Shown in pieces: positions 33,615 to 42,942 of a DNA stretch of 64,000 nt. The notes below the pieces were generated by a model that saw only the letters and a program-made list of their open reading frames with translations, had not been told where the DNA came from and did no database searches. Positions within the stretch are counted from its first letter, which is position 1. Every line of letters begins with the position of its first letter. The position numbers and the translations under genes were made by a program. The DNA is from Bradyrhizobium sp. LMTR 3 (GTDB lineage: Bacteria > Pseudomonadota > Alphaproteobacteria > Rhizobiales > Xanthobacteraceae), in contig NZ_MAXC01000043.1 of NCBI RefSeq assembly GCF_001693485.1, positions 372,001 to 436,000 on the forward strand, in the 5' to 3' direction.

Positions 33615-34689
33615 CGGCCTCATTACCCGCCGCTGCTTCATTGGCGGCACGCTCTTGGCCGGATTCGGCGGCGAGGCACTCGCGCAGGGCTTTGCCGGGC
33701 TTGGCGATAGCGCGGATGGATTTGCGCCGGTCGTGCCGGGCAGGACATTTGCTTTTCCTGCCGACCACGGGCCACATCCGGAATTCCGCATCGAGTGGTG
33801 GTATGTGACGGCCAATCTCACCGATGTCAGCGGAGCAGCCTACGGCGCCCAATGGACGCTGTTTCGCCAGGCGATCGCGCCAGGCGGGCCGCGAGAGGGC
33901 TGGGCCAACCAGCAGATATGGATGGGCCATGCCGCCGTCACGCGCGACGATACCCATCGCTTCAGCCAGACGTTCGCGCGCGGCGGTGTCGGCCAGGCCG
34001 GCGTCGAGGCCAAGCCGTTTCACGCCTGGATCGATGCCTGGGAGATGCGTGCACTCGATTCCGTGAATGACGACAATATCGCACCGCTGGAACTGAAAGC
34101 ATCGGGCGCCGAGTTCAGCTATACGCTGCGCCTGGACGCGGATCGGCCGCTGGTGCTGCAGGGCGAAGGTGGCTACAGCCGCAAATCGCTGCGCGAGCAG
34201 GCCTCCTATTATTACAGCCAGCCGCACTACGCGGCGACGGGCATCCTCACCATTGACGACAGGCCCATCGACGTCACCGGCATGGCCTGGCTCGATCGCG
34301 AGTGGAGCAGCCAGCCGCTGGCCGCGGATCAAAGCGGATGGGACTGGCTCTCGCTGCATTTCAACGCCGGCGACAAATTGATGCTCTACCGGATGCGCCA
34401 GACCGACGGCCAGCATTATGGCTCGGGTAAATGGATCGCGCCCGACGGCACGGCCGAGCAACTCGCCTCCGCGGATATCGCCATGACGCCGCTCGCGTTC
34501 ACCGAGATTGGGGCGCGAAAAATTCCGACCACATGGCGCGTCGAGGTTCCGAGCAGGGCGCTCAAGATCGAGTGCACGCCGCTCAATCCCCAGAGTTGGA
34601 TGGGCACGAGCTTTCCCTATTGGGAAGGCCCGATTCGCTTCGCAGGCAGCCACACGGGGGTGGGCTATCTGGAAATGACGGGCTATTAA
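33604..34689 (+). CDS. AttH/CrtC lipocalin-like protein
   Basis: 361 residues. A twin-arginine-like leader (LITRRCFIGGTLLAGFGGEA) then two lipocalin-like barrels; signatures are HPEFRIEWWYVTANLTD, QWTLFRQAIAPGG, and MAWLDREWSSQPLAADQSGW DWLSLHF, which are conserved in AttH and in the hydroxyneurosporene synthase CrtC. AttH-type proteins are periplasmic with unknown ligands; no carotenoid genes are in this window, so carotenoid hydration is not suggested. The start overlaps the permease stop by 11 bp. An upstream TTG (33598) is an alternative. Confidence 0.85.
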   Translation: MSGSGLITRRCFIGGTLLAGFGGEALAQGFAGLGDSADGFAPVVPGRTFAFPADHGPHPEFRIEWWYVTANLTDVSGAAYGAQWTLFRQAIAPGGPREGWANQQIWMGHAAVTRDDTHRFSQTFARGGVGQAGVEAKPFHAWIDAWEMRALDSVNDDNIAPLELKASGAEFSYTLRLDADRPLVLQGEGGYSRKSLREQASYYYSQPHYAATGILTIDDRPIDVTGMAWLDREWSSQPLAADQSGWDWLSLHFNAGDKLMLYRMRQTDGQHYGSGKWIAPDGTAEQLASADIAMTPLAFTEIGARKIPTTWRVEVPSRALKIECTPLNPQSWMGTSFPYWEGPIRFAGSHTGVGYLEMTGY

Positions 34690-34718
34690 GCCCGCGCACG
34701 AAAAGGGGAGTTTCAGCG

Positions 34719-35111
34719 ATGTATCATTTCACCGCGCTCGTCAGCTTGCTGGCGATCCTGGTCTACTTCTATTCGTCCGTTCGTGTGTCACAGGCGCGCG
34801 GCAAATTCGGCGTCAAACTGCCGGCGATCTCGGGCAATCCCGATTTCGAGCGCGTGTTTCGCGCGCAGATGAACACGCTGGAATGGCTGCCGATCTTTTT
34901 GCCGGCGCTATGGCTGTTCGCGATTTATATCAGCGACGACATCGCTGCTGCGCTGGGGCTGGTCTGGGTGATAGGCCGCATTCTCTATATATTTGGCTAC
35001 GCGAAGTCGGTCCCACAGCGCAGCCCCGGCTTTGCGACTCAGGCGCTGGCGACGATCGCGCTGTGGGTCGGCGCATTCGGCGCCATCGTGTGGCGGTTGG
35101 TGCAGGGGTGA
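34719..35111 (+). CDS. MAPEG family membrane protein
   Basis: 130 residues, four TM helices. The MAPEG pattern around residues 38-66 is NPDFERVFRAQMNTLEWLPIFLPALWLF followed by VIGRILYIFGYAKSVPQRSPG FAT, corresponding to 'ERxxRaxxNxxE' and 'RxxYxxGY' of microsomal glutathione transferases and relatives. AAAAGGGGAG lies ten bases before the ATG. Last gene of the AttE-H-like group (30-bp gap). Confidence 0.9.
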   Translation: MYHFTALVSLLAILVYFYSSVRVSQARGKFGVKLPAISGNPDFERVFRAQMNTLEWLPIFLPALWLFAIYISDDIAAALGLVWVIGRILYIFGYAKSVPQRSPGFATQALATIALWVGAFGAIVWRLVQG

Positions 35112-35135
35112 GGCGTGAAGGATACCCCATCCGGC

Positions 35136-35254
35136 GTTCCCCGGATGCTGCGCAGCGCGCCAGCGGTGCGCTGCTGATCCGGGGTCCACACGCCGCAGCG
35201 GTGGGTCCCGGCTCTGCGGAGCAGCGTTGCACGCTGCACCGCGTCCGGGACACG
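35136..35254. repeat. Dispersed intergenic repeat, family A
   Basis: Contains CCGGATGCTGCGCAGCGCG, GCGGTGCGCTGCTGATCCGG, GTCCACACGCCGCAGCGG and GCTGCACCGCGTCCGGGACA. Aligned with the reverse complement of 1001-1115 over both ends. Lies between two convergent genes, close to the stop codon at 35265. Confidence 0.75.
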
Positions 35255-35264
35255 ACAGTCAGAA

Positions 35265-36458
35265 TCACTTCACCAGCGGGCAGCCGGAATCCTTTGCCGC
35301 CGGGAACGCCTTGTCGCCCGGCACCACGGCGAGCTGCTTGTAGTAATCCCACGGCTTCTTCGATTCTGACGGCTTCTTGACTTCGAACAGATAGAGATCG
35401 TGGACCATGCGGCCGTTTTCCAGCACCTTGCCGCCTTGCGCAAAATCGTCGTCGACCGGGAGCTCCTTCAGCTTCTTCGCCACCGCCTCGGTATCCTTGG
35501 TGCCCGCGGCCTTCACTGCCTTGAGGTATTGCAGCGTCGCCGAATAGGTGCCGGCCTGGATCATGTTCGGCATGCGGCCGGTGCGTTTGAAGAAGCGTTC
35601 GGCGAGATTACGGCTCTTGGCGTCGCGGTCCCAGTAGTAGCCTTCGGTCAGCACCAGGCCTTGCGCTGCTTGTAGCCCGAGGCCGTGGACCTCGGCGAGC
35701 GTCAGCAACAGGCCGGCGAGCTTCTGGCCGCTCTTGACGATGCCGAATTCCGCCGCCTGCTTGATCGAGTTGGTGGTGTCGAGGCCGGCATTGGCGAGGC
35801 CGATGATCTTGGCTTTCGAACTCTGCGCCTGCAGCAGGAAGGAGGAGAAATCCGACGAGTTCAGGGGAATGCGGACTGCGCCGAGCACCTTGCCGCCCTT
35901 CGCCCTGACGAAATCGCCGGTGTCTTTTTCCAACGCGTGGCCGAAGGCGTAGTCCGCGGTCATGAAGAACCAGCTATCGCCGCCGGATTCCACCAGCGCA
36001 CCGCCGGTGCCGTAGGCGAGCGCGTGGGTGTCGTAGGCCCAGTGGAAGCCGTAAGGCTGGCAGGCGTCGCCGGTGAGGCGCGAGGTCGCAGCACCCACGA
36101 CAATGTCGATCTTCTTCATCTGCCTGGAGAGATCGTGAATCGCGAGCGCAACCGAGGAGGTCGTCAGCTCCGTGATCATGTCGACGCCCTCGACCTCATA
36201 CCAGCGCCGCGCGATCGCGGTGGCGAGGTCCGGCTTGTTCTGATGGTCGGCGGAGACGATTTCGATCTTGTGGCCGAGCACCTCGCCGCCAAAGTCCTCG
36301 ATCGCCATCTTGGCCGCCTCGAACGACCACTTGCCGCCGTAGTCGGCGTAGACCCCGGACTGGTCGTTCAGAATGCCGATCTTGACGCCCTGCGCCGATG
36401 CCGGCGCAGCGAGCAAAAGACCAACGGCCGCAACGGCGGCCAACGATCCCGACTTCAT
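35265..36458 (-). CDS. Branched-chain amino-acid-type ABC substrate-binding protein (solitary)
   Basis: 397 residues. Signal peptide LAAVAAVGLLLAAPASAQG, then the periplasmic binding protein type I fold (VKIGILNDQSGVYADYGGK; RRWYEVEGVDMITELTTSSV). CAGGAG six bases before the ATG at 36458; an upstream ATG at 36500 is rejected. No LivHMGF permease or ATPase genes adjoin, so it must share components encoded elsewhere or be a sensor. Ligand unknown (amino acids, aromatic acids or other small organic anions are known for the family). Confidence 0.9.
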   Translation of the reverse strand: MKSGSLAAVAAVGLLLAAPASAQGVKIGILNDQSGVYADYGGKWSFEAAKMAIEDFGGEVLGHKIEIVSADHQNKPDLATAIARRWYEVEGVDMITELTTSSVALAIHDLSRQMKKIDIVVGAATSRLTGDACQPYGFHWAYDTHALAYGTGGALVESGGDSWFFMTADYAFGHALEKDTGDFVRAKGGKVLGAVRIPLNSSDFSSFLLQAQSSKAKIIGLANAGLDTTNSIKQAAEFGIVKSGQKLAGLLLTLAEVHGLGLQAAQGLVLTEGYYWDRDAKSRNLAERFFKRTGRMPNMIQAGTYSATLQYLKAVKAAGTKDTEAVAKKLKELPVDDDFAQGGKVLENGRMVHDLYLFEVKKPSESKKPWDYYKQLAVVPGDKAFPAAKDSGCPLVK

Positions 36459-36591
36459 TTTTTTCTCCTGGAATTTTTTGTCAGAGGAACCTGGTGACAC
36501 TATTCAATAACCCCGCGAGTGCCCATCCATTTCAGATCAGCCAAAAGTATTGGGGAACTCGCGATGAAGGAACGCGAGTCACCATCTTCTT

Positions 36592-36696
36592 CGTCATTCC
36601 GGGGCGCGCGAAGCGCGAACCCGGAATCCATCTCACGACAAGTTATGCGGGCTGATGGATTCCGGGCCTGCGCCTATCGGCGCATCCCGGAATGAC
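36592..36696. repeat. Dispersed palindromic repeat, family G
   Basis: Begins CGTCATTCCGGGGCGCGCGA and ends CGCATCCCGGAATGACG, with GAACCCGGAATCCATC and GATGGATTCCGGG in the centre, so it is an inverted repeat of CGTCATTCCGGG ends. Same family at 54100-54200 and 57899-57990. Lies between the binding-protein promoter and the RND gene 3' end. Confidence 0.85.
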
Positions 36697-36721
36697 GATG
36701 CTGGCGGTGAAGCCATCGCAC

Positions 36722-39700
36722 TCACACCGCCGCCGGCTTCTTACTCTTGCCTTCGGCGAGGTTGCGCACGATGACGTAGAAGATCGGCGTAAACACCAGG
36801 CCGAATAGCGTGACGCCAATCATGCCGAAGAACACGGCGACGCCCACCGCCTGCCGCATCTCCGAGCCCGAGCCCGACGAGATCACCAGCGGCAGCACGC
36901 CGAGGATGAAGGCGAATGACGTCATCAGGATCGGCCGCAACCGCAACCGGCAGGCTTCGATCACGGCCTCCAGCCGCGCCTTGCCCTCAAGCTCGATGTC
37001 GCGCGCGAACTCGACGATCAGAATAGCGTTCTTGGCCGCAAGCCCGACCAGCACCACGAAGCCGATCTGGGTCAGGATGTTGACGTCCTGCCCCATGATC
37101 CGCACGCCGATGGTCGCAGCCAGCAGGCACATCGGCACGATCAGGATGACGGCAAACGGCAGGCTCCACGAGCCATATTGCGCCGCCAGCACCAGATACA
37201 CGAACAGCACGCAGATCGGGAACACGAGGAGGCCGGCTTGGGCGCCGGTGACCTGCTGGTAGGACAGATCGGTCCATTCGAAAGAGAAGCCGCTCGGCAG
37301 CGTTTCCTCGGCCAGCTTCTTCATGGTGTCGATCGCGGTCGCCGAACTGGTCCCCGGCAGCGTGTCACCCTGCAGCTCGGACGCGGGATAGAGATTATAG
37401 CGCGCGACGCGGTCGGGGCCGGAGATGTCGCTGAAACTCACAACGCTACCGAGCATCACCATGTCGCCGGCGGCGTTGCGGGTGCGCAGGCGTGCGAGAT
37501 CGGACGTCTCCTTGCGGAACGGCAGGTCGGCCTGCGCCGTGACGCGGTAGGTGCGGCCGAACAGGTTGAAGTCGTTGACATAGGACGAGCCGAAATAGGC
37601 CTGGATCGTATCGTTGATATTGGCGATCGGCACGCCGAGCTTCTGCGCCTTGACGCGGTCGATGTCGACGAACAGTTGCGGCGTATTGGCAGCAAAGGTG
37701 GAGAACACCTGGGTCAGCCCGGGTGCCTTGCGCGCAGCGCCTATCAATTCGTCGGTCGCCGCCGCCAGCATCTCGGAGCCGCGGCCCTGACGGTCCTGGA
37801 TGCGCATAGTAAAGCCGCCCCCGGTGCCGATGCCGGGCACCGCGGGCGGCGGGATGACGATGATGAAGGCACCCTGGATGCTCGCCAGCCGCGTGCGCAG
37901 ATTGTTGGCGATAGCGCCTGCGGAAAGCCCCTTCTTGTGACGCTCTGCCGGATCTTCGAACACGGGGAATAGCGCGGCGGCATTGCCCGCCTGCGTCCGC
38001 GTTGCGCCGGAGAAGCCGGCAAATGCCGCGACGCGAATGATGCCTGGCGTATCCAGCGCAATCCGCTCGATCTCGCGGACCACCTCGGTCGTTCGCGCCA
38101 GCGAGGCCGCACCCGGCAATTGCACGGAGACGATCACGTAGCCACGGTCCTGCGCCGGAATGAAACCTTGCGGCGTCGTTATCAACAACCATCCGGCGCT
38201 GCCGATCAGCGCCGCATAGAGCACCAGCATCACCACCGCGTGCCGGATCACGAAATCGGCGGTGCTGGCATAGCCATGCGCGAGCCGGTCGAAGCCGCGA
38301 TTGAACAAGCCGGTAAAGGCGCCCCAGCCGCGGGCGATGAAATTCCAGCGTGCCGGCGGCCTCTTGTCTTCGTGCGGCTGCAGGATCAACGAGGCCAGCG
38401 CCGGCGACAGCGTCAGCGAACAGAAGCAGGAAATCGCGGTCGCGACCGCAATGGTGACCGCGAACTGCTGGAAGAACTGCCCGGAGATGCCGCCGAGGAA
38501 GGCGGTCGGCACGAACACGGCGCACAGAACCAGCGCGATCGACACCAGCGCGCTGCCGACCTCCTGCATGGTGCGGAGCGCGGCGTCGCGCCGGCTCATG
38601 CCATGTTCGAGATGACGCTCGACGTTTTCGACCACGACGATCGCGTCGTCGACCACGATGCCGACCGCCAGCACAAGGCCGAACAGCGTCAGATTGTTGA
38701 TCGAGAACCCGAGCGCCGCCATCACCGCAAAGGTGCCGACCAGCGAAACCGGAATCGCGATAATCGGGATGATCGCCGGGCGCCAGCCCTGCAAGAATAC
38801 CAGCACCACGATCACGACCAGCGCCATCGCCTCGTAGATCGTCTTGATCAGCTCGCTGACGGACTGCGCGATGAATTCGGTCGGATTGTAGCCGATGTTG
38901 TAGTCGAGCCCCTTCGGGAAGCTCGCCTTCAGTTTCTCCATTGTGTTGGAAATACTCTTGGCGGTCGCCAGCGCATTCGAGCCCGGCCGCTGCGTCACCA
39001 GCATTGCGACCGCGGATTTGCGCAGCAGAAAACTGTTGGTCGAATAGGCCAAAGCACCGAGTTCGATCCGCGCGACATCGCGCAGCTTGACCGTGCGCCC
39101 GTCGGCGCCGGCCTTGACCACGATCTCCTCGAATTGTTTCGGGTCTTTCAGACGGCCGGTAAAGGTGAGATTCGGCGAAAAGGCGCGGTCGGCGATCGGC
39201 GGCTCCGCGATCTGGCCGCCTGCGATCTGCACGTTTTGCGAGCGGATCGCCGCCACCACTTCGCCCGCGGTCAGGCCGAGCGTAGAGATCTTGTCGGGGT
39301 CGAGCCACAGCCGCATCGAGTAGTCGCGCGCGCCGAAGATCTGAATGTCGCCCACGCCGTCGAGCCGGAGCAACTCGTCGCGGACCTGCAGCAGCGCGTA
39401 GTTGGAGATGTAGAGCTGGTCGAACGTATCGTCCGGCGACAGCATGAACACGACCATCAGGATGTCGGGGCTGTTCTTGCGGGTGATGACGCCGTTGCGC
39501 TGCACCTCTTCGGGCAACCGCGGCTGCGCGATCGCGACGCGGTTCTGCACCAGCACCTGGGCCTTGTCGAGATCGGTGCCGAGCTTGAAGGTGACCGTGA
39601 TCGTCAACTGCCCGTTCGAGGTGGCCTGGCTATAGAGATACAGCATGTCCTCGACGCCGTTGATCTCCTGCTCGATCGGAGCGGCGACGGTGTCGGACAC

Positions 39701-39874
39701 GGTTTGTGCGGAGGCGCCGGGATATTGCGTGGTGACCGTCACCGTCGGCGGCACCACTTGCGGATATTCGGAGACCGGCAGCGTGGTGTAGGCGATCGCG
39801 CCGACGATCAGAAGCACGATCGACAGCACCATCGCCAGGATGGGCTGGTTGATGGAGAGGCGGCCGAGATTCAT
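36722..39874 (-). CDS. RND efflux transporter, HAE-1 (AcrB/MexB-like) family
   Basis: 1050 residues, full length. N-terminal MNLGRLSINQPILAMVLSIV in TM1, two large periplasmic loops, TM4 VVDDAIVVVENVER with Asp409/Asp410 in the position of AcrB Asp407/408 for proton relay, and the closing hydrophobic bundle FGMIGVTLFGLVFTPIFYV. Exports drugs or other amphiphiles in exchange for protons. Overlaps its adaptor by 4 bp (ATGA). No outer membrane factor gene is next to it. Confidence 0.95.
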   Translation of the reverse strand: MNLGRLSINQPILAMVLSIVLLIVGAIAYTTLPVSEYPQVVPPTVTVTTQYPGASAQTVSDTVAAPIEQEINGVEDMLYLYSQATSNGQLTITVTFKLGTDLDKAQVLVQNRVAIAQPRLPEEVQRNGVITRKNSPDILMVVFMLSPDDTFDQLYISNYALLQVRDELLRLDGVGDIQIFGARDYSMRLWLDPDKISTLGLTAGEVVAAIRSQNVQIAGGQIAEPPIADRAFSPNLTFTGRLKDPKQFEEIVVKAGADGRTVKLRDVARIELGALAYSTNSFLLRKSAVAMLVTQRPGSNALATAKSISNTMEKLKASFPKGLDYNIGYNPTEFIAQSVSELIKTIYEAMALVVIVVLVFLQGWRPAIIPIIAIPVSLVGTFAVMAALGFSINNLTLFGLVLAVGIVVDDAIVVVENVERHLEHGMSRRDAALRTMQEVGSALVSIALVLCAVFVPTAFLGGISGQFFQQFAVTIAVATAISCFCSLTLSPALASLILQPHEDKRPPARWNFIARGWGAFTGLFNRGFDRLAHGYASTADFVIRHAVVMLVLYAALIGSAGWLLITTPQGFIPAQDRGYVIVSVQLPGAASLARTTEVVREIERIALDTPGIIRVAAFAGFSGATRTQAGNAAALFPVFEDPAERHKKGLSAGAIANNLRTRLASIQGAFIIVIPPPAVPGIGTGGGFTMRIQDRQGRGSEMLAAATDELIGAARKAPGLTQVFSTFAANTPQLFVDIDRVKAQKLGVPIANINDTIQAYFGSSYVNDFNLFGRTYRVTAQADLPFRKETSDLARLRTRNAAGDMVMLGSVVSFSDISGPDRVARYNLYPASELQGDTLPGTSSATAIDTMKKLAEETLPSGFSFEWTDLSYQQVTGAQAGLLVFPICVLFVYLVLAAQYGSWSLPFAVILIVPMCLLAATIGVRIMGQDVNILTQIGFVVLVGLAAKNAILIVEFARDIELEGKARLEAVIEACRLRLRPILMTSFAFILGVLPLVISSGSGSEMRQAVGVAVFFGMIGVTLFGLVFTPIFYVIVRNLAEGKSKKPAAV

Positions 39875-41094
39875 GTCTTGGCACCAGCCGGCTTGATGTC
39901 GCCCGGCTGTGGGCTGACCTTTGCTCCCACCCGCGCCCGTTGCAGGCCGTCGATAATGACGCGGTCTTCCGCCTTCAGGCCCTCGCGGATCACGCGCAGG
40001 CCTTCATCGAGCGGTCCAAGCGTCACCGGCTTCGCCTCGACCGTATTGTCGTCCTTGACGACAAAAACGATCTTGCGCGACTGGTCGGTCGCGACTGCCG
40101 TATCCGGCAGCAGCAGCGCCTCATAGGGCGCACTGCCGATGATCCGGACGCGGCCGAACTGTCCGGGCAGGATCGAGAGATCCTTGTTCGGGATCACGGC
40201 GCGGCTGCGCAGCGTCCCGGTCGAGACATCCAGGCGGTTGTCGAGGAAATCCATCTTGCCCTCATGCGAGGGCTTGGTTTCGCCGGTCAGCGTCACCTGG
40301 ACCGGGTTCGGCGTGTCGCGCGAGCTCGGCCGCTTGCCTTCGGACCAGAGCCGGCTGTTCCGCAGGTAAGTCGCCTCGTCGACATCGAAATAGATGTAGA
40401 TCGGGTCGAGCGAGACGATCGAGGTGAGTAGCGTCGCGCCGCCCTCGGAGCCCTGCACGAGATTGCCAGGCGTCACGAGATGGCGGCTGACGCGGCCGGT
40501 GATCGGTGCCATCACATGGGTGAATTCGATATTGAGCTTGGCGGCCTTGAGCGCGCCTTCGGCCTGCATCTCCGCGGCGCGCGCCGCCTGCAGGGTCTGG
40601 CGGCGCTGGTCCACGACGGAATCGGACACCGCCTGGGTTTGATTCAATGTCAGCGCGCGATCGAGTTCGCGTCTGGCGAGCTCCGCTCTCGCGCGCGCAT
40701 CGGACAACTGTCCATCGGCCTGTTCGGCGACCGCCTCGAACGGCCGGGCGTCGATCACGTACAGCAGATCGCCTGAGCGCACGATCGCGCCGTCGCGGAA
40801 TTCGACGCTGGTCACGAACCCGCCGACGCGGGCGCGAACCTGGACCTCCTGGATGGCCTCGAAGCGGCCGGTGAATTCGTCCCAATCGGTGACGGTACGT
40901 TTCACCGGCTGCGAGACCGTGACCGATGGCGCCGCGGCGGCTGGCTGTTGCGGCGGCTTGTCGCCGCAAGCAGACAGCGCAAGCGCAAGCAATGGGGGCA
41001 GCCATTTGAGGCCGCGAAGTGTGTGACCATAACGGCTCGCCGCAGCCGGACCTTTCAATGGCTCAGTCGTGCTCAATCCCATCTCCCCCTGCAT
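39871..41094 (-). CDS. RND efflux periplasmic adaptor (membrane fusion) lipoprotein
   Basis: 407 residues from ATG 41094 (SD AGGA eight bases upstream); 41082 and 41103 are also possible. Signal and lipobox LLALALSAC with lipid-bearing Cys. Biotinyl-lipoyl-like halves FEAIQEVQVRARVGGFVTSV and MAPITGRVSRHLVTPGNLVQ flank an alpha-hairpin (DARARAELARRELDRALTLN); a beta-barrel follows (YIYFDVDEATYLR). Assembles with the RND pump and an outer membrane channel. Confidence 0.9.
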   Translation of the reverse strand: MQGEMGLSTTEPLKGPAAASRYGHTLRGLKWLPPLLALALSACGDKPPQQPAAAAPSVTVSQPVKRTVTDWDEFTGRFEAIQEVQVRARVGGFVTSVEFRDGAIVRSGDLLYVIDARPFEAVAEQADGQLSDARARAELARRELDRALTLNQTQAVSDSVVDQRRQTLQAARAAEMQAEGALKAAKLNIEFTHVMAPITGRVSRHLVTPGNLVQGSEGGATLLTSIVSLDPIYIYFDVDEATYLRNSRLWSEGKRPSSRDTPNPVQVTLTGETKPSHEGKMDFLDNRLDVSTGTLRSRAVIPNKDLSILPGQFGRVRIIGSAPYEALLLPDTAVATDQSRKIVFVVKDDNTVEAKPVTLGPLDEGLRVIREGLKAEDRVIIDGLQRARVGAKVSPQPGDIKPAGAKT

Positions 41095-41753
41095 TCTCAA
41101 CATCCTGATTGATGGAAAAGGCTTGCCGTGGAACTTAGTGGCGGAGGCCACAGATGTGATCGGTTCCCAGTCTCGTCAAGAACCGGCCGGGATCAAGCAC
41201 AATCGTTATGCATCATCGTAGCCAACGCTCTTCGCAACGCGGATTCCGCGTTTTCGCACTGCGATGAAAGCGGAACCCGTTGCGACGAATGGTCAGCTAA
41301 TCGTCGCCTGATGACGAAATCGTGACGTCGCACGACGGAGGGCGGGAAGTTGATGGCAGAACTCGGCCAGCTCATGTCGCGAGATCGCGAATGCATACTC
41401 AGTTGTCATCGCCCGGCCTTGTGCGCAATTGCGCACTAGGACCGGGGCGACCCAGTATTCCAGAGGCAGCAGTGATCGAACCGAGAAGCCGCGGCGTACT
41501 GGATCCCCGCCGGAGCCTGTCATCGGGCTCGCCGGAGGCGAGACCCGGTGGCGGGGATGACAGCCTGGGTAGAGCGGAAGCGAAACCCATCATCACGTGC
41601 ATCGGCATTGATGGGTATCGCGGAGCTTATCATCGGGCCGGACCCGTTGGCTCCACCCGTCCTACGAAGCGGCTCAACGGCATCATCTTGGGGCATGACG
41701 TCGCCGATTTCCTCCGCTAACCTTGCGGCAAGGCCCGCCACAAGGGCCAGAAA
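41095..41753. other. Intergenic region of repeats, no gene found
   Basis: 659 bp between divergent genes. The first third contains the adaptor promoter region but no clear box. 41421-41436 is the perfect palindrome GTGCGCAATTGCGCAC. 41451-41563 is repeat family H. About 41600-41690 resembles a further Bradyrhizobium element with GATGGGTATCGCGG and CCACCCGTCCTACGAAG. Reading frames here (for example 41322-41720) have no family signature. Confidence 0.6.
41451..41563. repeat. Dispersed repeat, family H
   Basis: Left part CCAGTATTCCAGAGGCAGC, middle GCCGCGGCGTACTGGATC, right part CCGCCGGAGCCTGTCATCGG and GCGAGACCCGGTGGCGGGGA. The element at 60893-61025 has the same pieces (CCAGTATTCACTGGC, CGCCGCGGCGTACTGGATC, CCGGAGCCTGTCATCC reversed) in a different order. 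Confidence 0.7.
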
Positions 41754-42926
41754 ATGTCCGGGAGGACAAGCGTGCACAGAGGGCGTGTCGTATTCGGCAC
41801 CATGGACGAGGTCGTGTTCGGGCGGCCGGCATCCGAGGCGCTCGTCGCGCAGTTGGATCGGCTCGGCACGAGCCGCGCCTTCCTGATGGTCAGCGGCACG
41901 CTCAACCGCGAAACCGATATGATCGATACCATCCGCCGTGCGCTGGGACCGCGCTGCGTCGGCACGTTCGACGCGATGCCGCCGCATACGCCGCGCTCAG
42001 CCGTGATCGCCGCCGGCGAACAGGCCCGCGCAGCGGATGCCGATCTCATCGTCACGATCGGCGGCGGTTCGATCACCGACGGCGCCAAGGCAGTGCAGCT
42101 CTGTCTCGCCAACGATATTCGCCGTGCAGATGACATCGACCGGATCAAGGCCGGTCGCGGCGGCTCACCCCAACTTGCCGCGCCGACGGTGCGCCAGATC
42201 AGCGTGCCGACGACGATCGCCGGCGGTGAATTCTCTTCCACGGCCGGCGTCACCAACGAGAAGACGAGGGTCAAGGAAGCACTGCGCCATCCGCTACTGA
42301 TGCCGCGCGCCGTGATTCTCGACCCCTGGCTTGCCCAGCACACGCCGGAATGGCTGTGGCTGTCGACCGGTATCCGCGCTGTCGACCATTGCGTCGAAGG
42401 CATCTGCTCGCGCGAGGCTCACCCATATGGCGACGCGCAGGCGCTGAAGGGCCTTTCGATGCTGGCGCAGGCGCTGCCGCGGGTGAAGGCCGCGGCCGGC
42501 GACCTCGACGCGCGGATGGATTGCCAGATCGGGACCTGGCTTTCGACCGGGCCTCTCGCTTCCGGCGTGCCGATGGGCGCCAGCCATGGCATCGGCTACG
42601 TGCTCGGCGCCGAATTCGGCGTGCCACACGGCTACACCTCCTGCGTGATGCTGCCGTCGGTGATGCGCTGGAACAAGTCGGCGAATGCCGAACGTCAGGC
42701 GCTGGTCGCAGCCGCCATGGGCCATCCGAACGATGACGCCGGCGACGTGCTCGACCGCTTCATTCGCAATCTCGGCATGCCGCGCAGCCTGCGCGAGGTC
42801 AAGGTTGGGCCCGAGCATTTCGACCGCATCGCGCAACAAGCGATGGCAACGCCGTGGGTGCCGCGCAATCCGCGCAAGATCGAGGGACCGGCGCAGGTAC
42901 GCGAGATTCTGGACATGACCGCGTAA
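41754..42926 (+). CDS. Iron-containing alcohol dehydrogenase family protein (maleylacetate-reductase-like metal site)
   Basis: 390 residues. NAD-binding GGGS (103-106) and the family C-terminal helical domain are present. Of the four Fe-ADH metal ligands, His212, His278 (GASHGIGY) and His292 (GVPHGYTS) are in place, but the aspartate expected in GxDAxxHxxE is Arg208 (GIRAVDHCVE). Loss of this ligand is known in maleylacetate reductases, which need no metal. 16 bp upstream of an acyl-CoA synthetase. Substrate unknown; could be a reductase of an aldehyde or keto acid. Confidence 0.82.
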   Translation: MSGRTSVHRGRVVFGTMDEVVFGRPASEALVAQLDRLGTSRAFLMVSGTLNRETDMIDTIRRALGPRCVGTFDAMPPHTPRSAVIAAGEQARAADADLIVTIGGGSITDGAKAVQLCLANDIRRADDIDRIKAGRGGSPQLAAPTVRQISVPTTIAGGEFSSTAGVTNEKTRVKEALRHPLLMPRAVILDPWLAQHTPEWLWLSTGIRAVDHCVEGICSREAHPYGDAQALKGLSMLAQALPRVKAAAGDLDARMDCQIGTWLSTGPLASGVPMGASHGIGYVLGAEFGVPHGYTSCVMLPSVMRWNKSANAERQALVAAAMGHPNDDAGDVLDRFIRNLGMPRSLREVKVGPEHFDRIAQQAMATPWVPRNPRKIEGPAQVREILDMTA

Positions 42927-42942
42927 GGAGACCGAAGCCAAT

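Noticed and set aside
33604..34689. Carotenoid hydratase CrtC
   Set aside because: The fold is shared, but no carotenoid genes are present and the ABC-permease context fits AttH.
37446..40126. Long frames (620 codons minus, 668 codons plus) inside the RND operon
   Set aside because: Shadow frames of the full-length RND transporter and its adaptor; no domains, extreme Arg/Asp/His content.
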